Shown here: positions 14,138-16,614 of the stretch, piece after piece
Layout of the letters: each line of letters opens with the position of its first letter
Position numbering within the stretch: position 1 is the first letter of the stretch
Assembly (NCBI GenBank): GCA_017504335.1
Contig: JAFVRI010000194.1
Coordinates: 1 to 16,614, forward strand
Source: Clostridia bacterium
Lineage (GTDB): Bacteria; Bacillota; Clostridia; Oscillospirales; CAG-272
Direction of reading: 5' to 3'
DNA: 16,614 nt
Notes under the pieces: generated by a model
What the model was told of the DNA's origin: nothing
The model's database searches: none
What the model saw: only the letters and a program-made list of their open reading frames with translations
Made by a program: the position numbers and the translations under genes

Positions 14138-15247
14138 TTGATTATCGCATTGGAAGACGCAAAATATAAGCTGATCGGCATGAGAGAGGATATTGAGGAC
14201 CTCGGCTCCGCTCTGCGGATCACCGACCTGAAGGCACTGGCGGAAAAGCTGGATGCCGAGACCTTGGAGCCCGATTTTTGGGGCAACCAGGAGAATTCCT
14301 CCAAGGTCCTTCAAAAGCTGAAGCAGACCAAGGACACCATTGAGAGCTACGAGGCTCTGGCAGGTCGCTTGGAGGATGCCATTACCCTTGCGGAAATGGC
14401 GATCGAGGAAAACGACGAGGGCTACGTGGAAGAGGTTCAGGGTGAGCTGGATGCCATCGCCCAGGAAGCCGAGGAGAAGCGAATCGAGATCCTTCTCTCC
14501 GGTGAATATGATAAGAACAACGCCATCGTTTCCTTCCACCCCGGCGCGGGCGGAACCGAGGCACAGGACTGGGCGCAGATGCTCTACCGTATGATCACCC
14601 GTTGGGCAGAACGCCGCGGCTACAAGTACAAGCTCCTTGACTGGCTGGACGGAGATGCCGCAGGCATCAAGAGTGCCACCATCATGGTGGAGGGGCTTAA
14701 CGCCTACGGTTATCTGAAGGCGGAAAACGGTGTGCACCGTTTGGTTCGTGTTTCTCCCTTTGACGCGGCAGGCCGTCGTCAGACCTCCTTCGCGTCCATT
14801 GAGGTCATGCCCGAATTTGACAACATCGACAAGGTAGAGATCCGTGACGAGGATATTGAAGTCACGGCGCACCGTTCCAGCGGAGCGGGCGGTCAGCACA
14901 TCAACAAGACCGACTCCGCTATCCGTATTCTGCACAAGCCCACGGGTATTGTGGTAGGCTGTCAGACCGAACGCTCTCAGCTCCAGAACAAGGAAACCGC
15001 CATGAAGATGCTGAAAGCAAAGCTGATGGAGATCAAGCTCCGTGAGCGGTTGGACACCATTGAGGACATTCAGGGCAACAAGACCAACATCGAGTGGGGC
15101 GCACAGATCTGCTCCTACGTATTCATGCCCTACACCCTTGCCAAGGATACCCGTACGGGATACGAGGACGGCAACATCACCGCTGTCATGGACGGTGAGA
15201 TCGACGGCTTCATCAACGAATATCTGAAAATGAACGCAAAGCAGTAA
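14138..15247 (+). CDS. prfB: Peptide chain release factor 2
   Basis: A 369-residue class I release factor that ends translation at UGA and UAA codons. The coiled N-terminal domain (about 1-110) is followed by the PCRF domain and the RF-1 domain. The stop-codon-reading tripeptide SPF (206-208) marks RF2 rather than RF1, and the peptidyl-hydrolase motif GGQ lies at 251-253 in SSGAGGQHINKT. The start is taken as TTG at 14138 because GGGAGG ends five bases before it and the resulting N terminus fits the usual RF2 length; no ATG is suitably placed. The reading frame is continuous, so the programmed +1 frameshift with an internal UGA found in many prfB genes is absent: the matching place reads CTG CGG ATC. 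A strong terminator follows. Confidence 0.95.
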   Translation: MIIALEDAKYKLIGMREDIEDLGSALRITDLKALAEKLDAETLEPDFWGNQENSSKVLQKLKQTKDTIESYEALAGRLEDAITLAEMAIEENDEGYVEEVQGELDAIAQEAEEKRIEILLSGEYDKNNAIVSFHPGAGGTEAQDWAQMLYRMITRWAERRGYKYKLLDWLDGDAAGIKSATIMVEGLNAYGYLKAENGVHRLVRVSPFDAAGRRQTSFASIEVMPEFDNIDKVEIRDEDIEVTAHRSSGAGGQHINKTDSAIRILHKPTGIVVGCQTERSQLQNKETAMKMLKAKLMEIKLRERLDTIEDIQGNKTNIEWGAQICSYVFMPYTLAKDTRTGYEDGNITAVMDGEIDGFINEYLKMNAKQ

Positions 15248-15255
15248 TCTTTTTT

Positions 15256-15292
15256 GCGGAGAAGCCTTTGCGGGCTTCTCCGCTTTATTTTT
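15256..15292 (+). terminator. Strong intrinsic terminator after prfB
   Basis: GCGGAGAAGCC (15256-15266) pairs fully over 11 bp with GGCTTCTCCGC (15273-15283) across a 6-base loop and is followed by TTTATTTTT. It begins nine bases after the prfB stop codon. Only 20 bases separate its end from the next start codon, and no clear promoter is seen there, so the next gene depends on readthrough or on a promoter inside prfB. Confidence 0.92.
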
Positions 15293-15312
15293 ACATAAGT
15301 GAGGATACGAAC

Positions 15313-16401
15313 ATGAGTGAAGAAAAATTTGTACCGGATAAGCTGATGTGTGACGACCAAACGGTATTGCCGGAGGACGTCCGCTACTACGACGTGAAGG
15401 AGGATCCCTTCCGCGTTTACGGTCTTTACAATTACAAAAACGAGTCGGTTTTCAAGCGTTTGCCCGACGAGATCGGACTCAACACAAATGACGGCGTGGC
15501 TCAGCTTTATCTGCACACCGCAGGTGGCCGCGTCCGCTTCTCCACCGATTCGGATTACGTCATCATCCGTGCCTATATGCCCAAGATCGGTCGTCACAAC
15601 CATATGCCCCTGACGGGCGGAGCGGGCTTCGATCTATATGAGGACAACCCTGCCATCGGAGACAGCGTGTATATCGGCACCTTCCGTCCTCCCTATGATA
15701 TGACCGACGGCTACGTGTCGCTGTTCAACTTCCGCGAAGGCAAAAAGCTTCGTCATCTGACCATCAACTTCCCCACTTACAGCCAAGTGGCAAAGCTGGA
15801 GATTGGTGTGCAAAAGGGAGCCTGTGTAGGCGAGGGCATGGCATACCGCAACAAAAAGCCCTTCGTATTTTACGGAAGCTCCATCACCCAGGGCGGATGC
15901 GCTTCCCGTCCCGGTAACAATTATATCTCCTTAGTCTGCCGCCGTCTCAATCTGGACTATATCAACCTTGGCTTCTCGGGAAGCGGTAAAGCAGAGGATC
16001 TGATCGTAGACTACATGGCAAACATGGAAATGTCCGCCTTCATCTCGGACTACGACCACAATGCCCCCAACGTGGAGCATCTCCAAGCCACCCATTGCAA
16101 GATGTACAAAAAGATCCGTGAGAAAAATCCCACCATCCCCTACGTTATGATGTCCCGCCCCGACTTTGGCGGTCACGGCAGAGTGGCGGACGGATGCGCG
16201 CGCCGCAACGTGATCATCGACACCTTCCGCTATGCCCGTGAGCAGGGCGACCAAAAGGTCTATTATATCGACGGTGAAAGCTACTTCCACGGTCAGTGGG
16301 AGGATGCCTGCACCGTGGACCGTACCCACCCCAACGATATGGGCTTCATGTTCATGGCGGACAAGGTGTTCGCTACGCTTCGCCATTTTGAGTTTGAGTG
16401 A
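15313..16401 (+). CDS. SGNH/GDSL-type esterase with GxDLY N-terminal domain
   Basis: A 362-residue hydrolase of the two-domain SGNH group. The N-terminal beta-sandwich (about 20-170) contains the GFDLYE phrase (105-110) of the GxDLY domain. The catalytic domain (about 183-360) shows block I FYGSSITQGG (Ser190 as the probable nucleophile), block II GFSGSG (220-225), a DYDHNAPN block III with Asn250, and block V DRTHPND with Asp336 and His339. Members are taken to remove acetyl or other acyl groups from sugars or small esters. There is no signal peptide, so it should act in the cytoplasm. The start at 15313 follows GAGGA at normal spacing; an in-frame reading from 15268 would begin inside the prfB terminator. 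The substrate is unknown. Confidence 0.88.
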   Translation: MSEEKFVPDKLMCDDQTVLPEDVRYYDVKEDPFRVYGLYNYKNESVFKRLPDEIGLNTNDGVAQLYLHTAGGRVRFSTDSDYVIIRAYMPKIGRHNHMPLTGGAGFDLYEDNPAIGDSVYIGTFRPPYDMTDGYVSLFNFREGKKLRHLTINFPTYSQVAKLEIGVQKGACVGEGMAYRNKKPFVFYGSSITQGGCASRPGNNYISLVCRRLNLDYINLGFSGSGKAEDLIVDYMANMEMSAFISDYDHNAPNVEHLQATHCKMYKKIREKNPTIPYVMMSRPDFGGHGRVADGCARRNVIIDTFRYAREQGDQKVYYIDGESYFHGQWEDACTVDRTHPNDMGFMFMADKVFATLRHFEFE

Positions 16402-16413
16402 GAGGTTTCTTGC

Positions 16414-16510
16414 GACTGGTTTTTAGTCGCTTTTGAAAAATTACTTAGGACTGATTTTTGGTCGCTTTTGAAAAATTACTTAGGACTGATTTTTAGTCGC
16501 TTTTGAAAAA
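16414..16510 (+). repeat. Three tandem 35-base repeats after the esterase gene
   Basis: Copies begin at 16414, 16449 and 16484, each GACT(G)(A/G)TTTTT(A/G)GTCGCTTTTG followed by AAAAATTACTTAG; the third is cut after the A run at 16510. In each unit GACT and AGTC (GGTC in the second) form a small hairpin followed by a T-rich tract. The first copy is extended to a 6-bp stem by a preceding GC (16412-16430) and could end the esterase transcript weakly. Confidence 0.9.
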
Positions 16511-16614
16511 GCTCCGCAAAACTTTTATTACAAAATATGGCTTGTTTTTATTCACGTTCCTCGTCTTTGTGTAGGATGTGAGTGATACTTTTTTCTCTAA
16601 GGTAGAAATCCGTC
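16414..16614 (+). repeat. Dispersed 3'-flank repeat, copy B (cut by the window edge)
   Basis: Downstream of the esterase stop lie the same ordered blocks as after the glycosidase-like gene at the left end, in the same orientation relative to the gene: GTCGCTTTTGAAA, GCTCCGCAAAACTTT (16511-16525), a TATGG block, TCCTCGTC (16559-16566), TTTTTCTCTAA and GTAGAAA plus CCGTC at the very end. CCGTC is where the terminator stem begins in copy A, so a hairpin probably continues just past the window. The first block here is expanded into the 35-base tandem repeats. Confidence 0.7.

Noticed and set aside
14138..14300. Programmed +1 frameshift in prfB
   Set aside because: The frame is continuous from the TTG start and has no UGA or CUU at the matching place.
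3333..16401. The MBOAT protein and the SGNH esterase as an O-acylation pair
   Set aside because: They are far apart, in different units, and the esterase lacks any export signal, while the partner must act outside the membrane.
16414..16510. Possible start of a CRISPR array
   Set aside because: The units are directly contiguous, without unique spacers, and no cas gene is present.

Overview
The window is chromosomal DNA of a Gram-positive-type anaerobe, most likely a gut member of class Clostridia. The basis is AAAGGA/GGAGG ribosome binding sites before almost every gene, sigma-A-type promoters (two with a perfect TATAAT), lipobox proteins, a methionine gamma-lyase family gene and a Cthe_2159-type carbohydrate-binding lipoprotein. 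I cannot name the family or genus. No phage, insertion sequence, CRISPR array, rRNA or tRNA is visible, and no gene looks broken. After start correction no stretch without a gene exceeds 300 bases.

Layout. From 10815 down to 239, eight minus-strand genes follow each other with gaps of 46 bases or less, consistent with one long transcription unit: YifB/ComM-type AAA+ ATPase, three tandem M42 aminopeptidases, a methionine gamma-lyase family PLP enzyme, an MBOAT O-acyltransferase, a CDF metal exporter with an Mn-type site, and a 631-residue glycosidase-like protein. The unit starts at a symmetric divergent promoter (10892-10921) and probably ends at a strong hairpin (27-63). On the other side of that promoter the plus strand carries a carbohydrate-binding lipoprotein. 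A separate promoter then serves a small Cys-rich membrane protein and an RluA-type pseudouridine synthase, closed by a hairpin at 12912-12953. A convergent, AT-rich gene for an acidic lipoprotein (12964-13854) has its own consensus promoter and, unusually, an intrinsic-terminator hairpin in its 5' leader. Back to back with it lies prfB (release factor 2), then a strong terminator and a cytoplasmic SGNH esterase.

How the genes may work together. The three M42 peptidases could trim imported peptides from the N terminus, and the PLP enzyme could act on sulfur amino acids. The CDF exporter may balance divalent metal, but this link is inference from gene order only. The glycosidase-like protein and the SGNH esterase at the two ends, both without signal peptides, suggest intracellular handling of oligosaccharides.

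The least expected structure is non-coding. The 3' flanks of the first and last genes carry diverged copies of one element of about 200 bases, in the same orientation relative to their gene: conserved blocks are separated by the same 104-base distance, and the element includes the terminator. In the right copy its gene-proximal edge is expanded into three 35-base tandem repeats. With the leader hairpin at 13881-13916 and the divergent promoter, these are the best leads. I did not find a clearly new multi-gene system.
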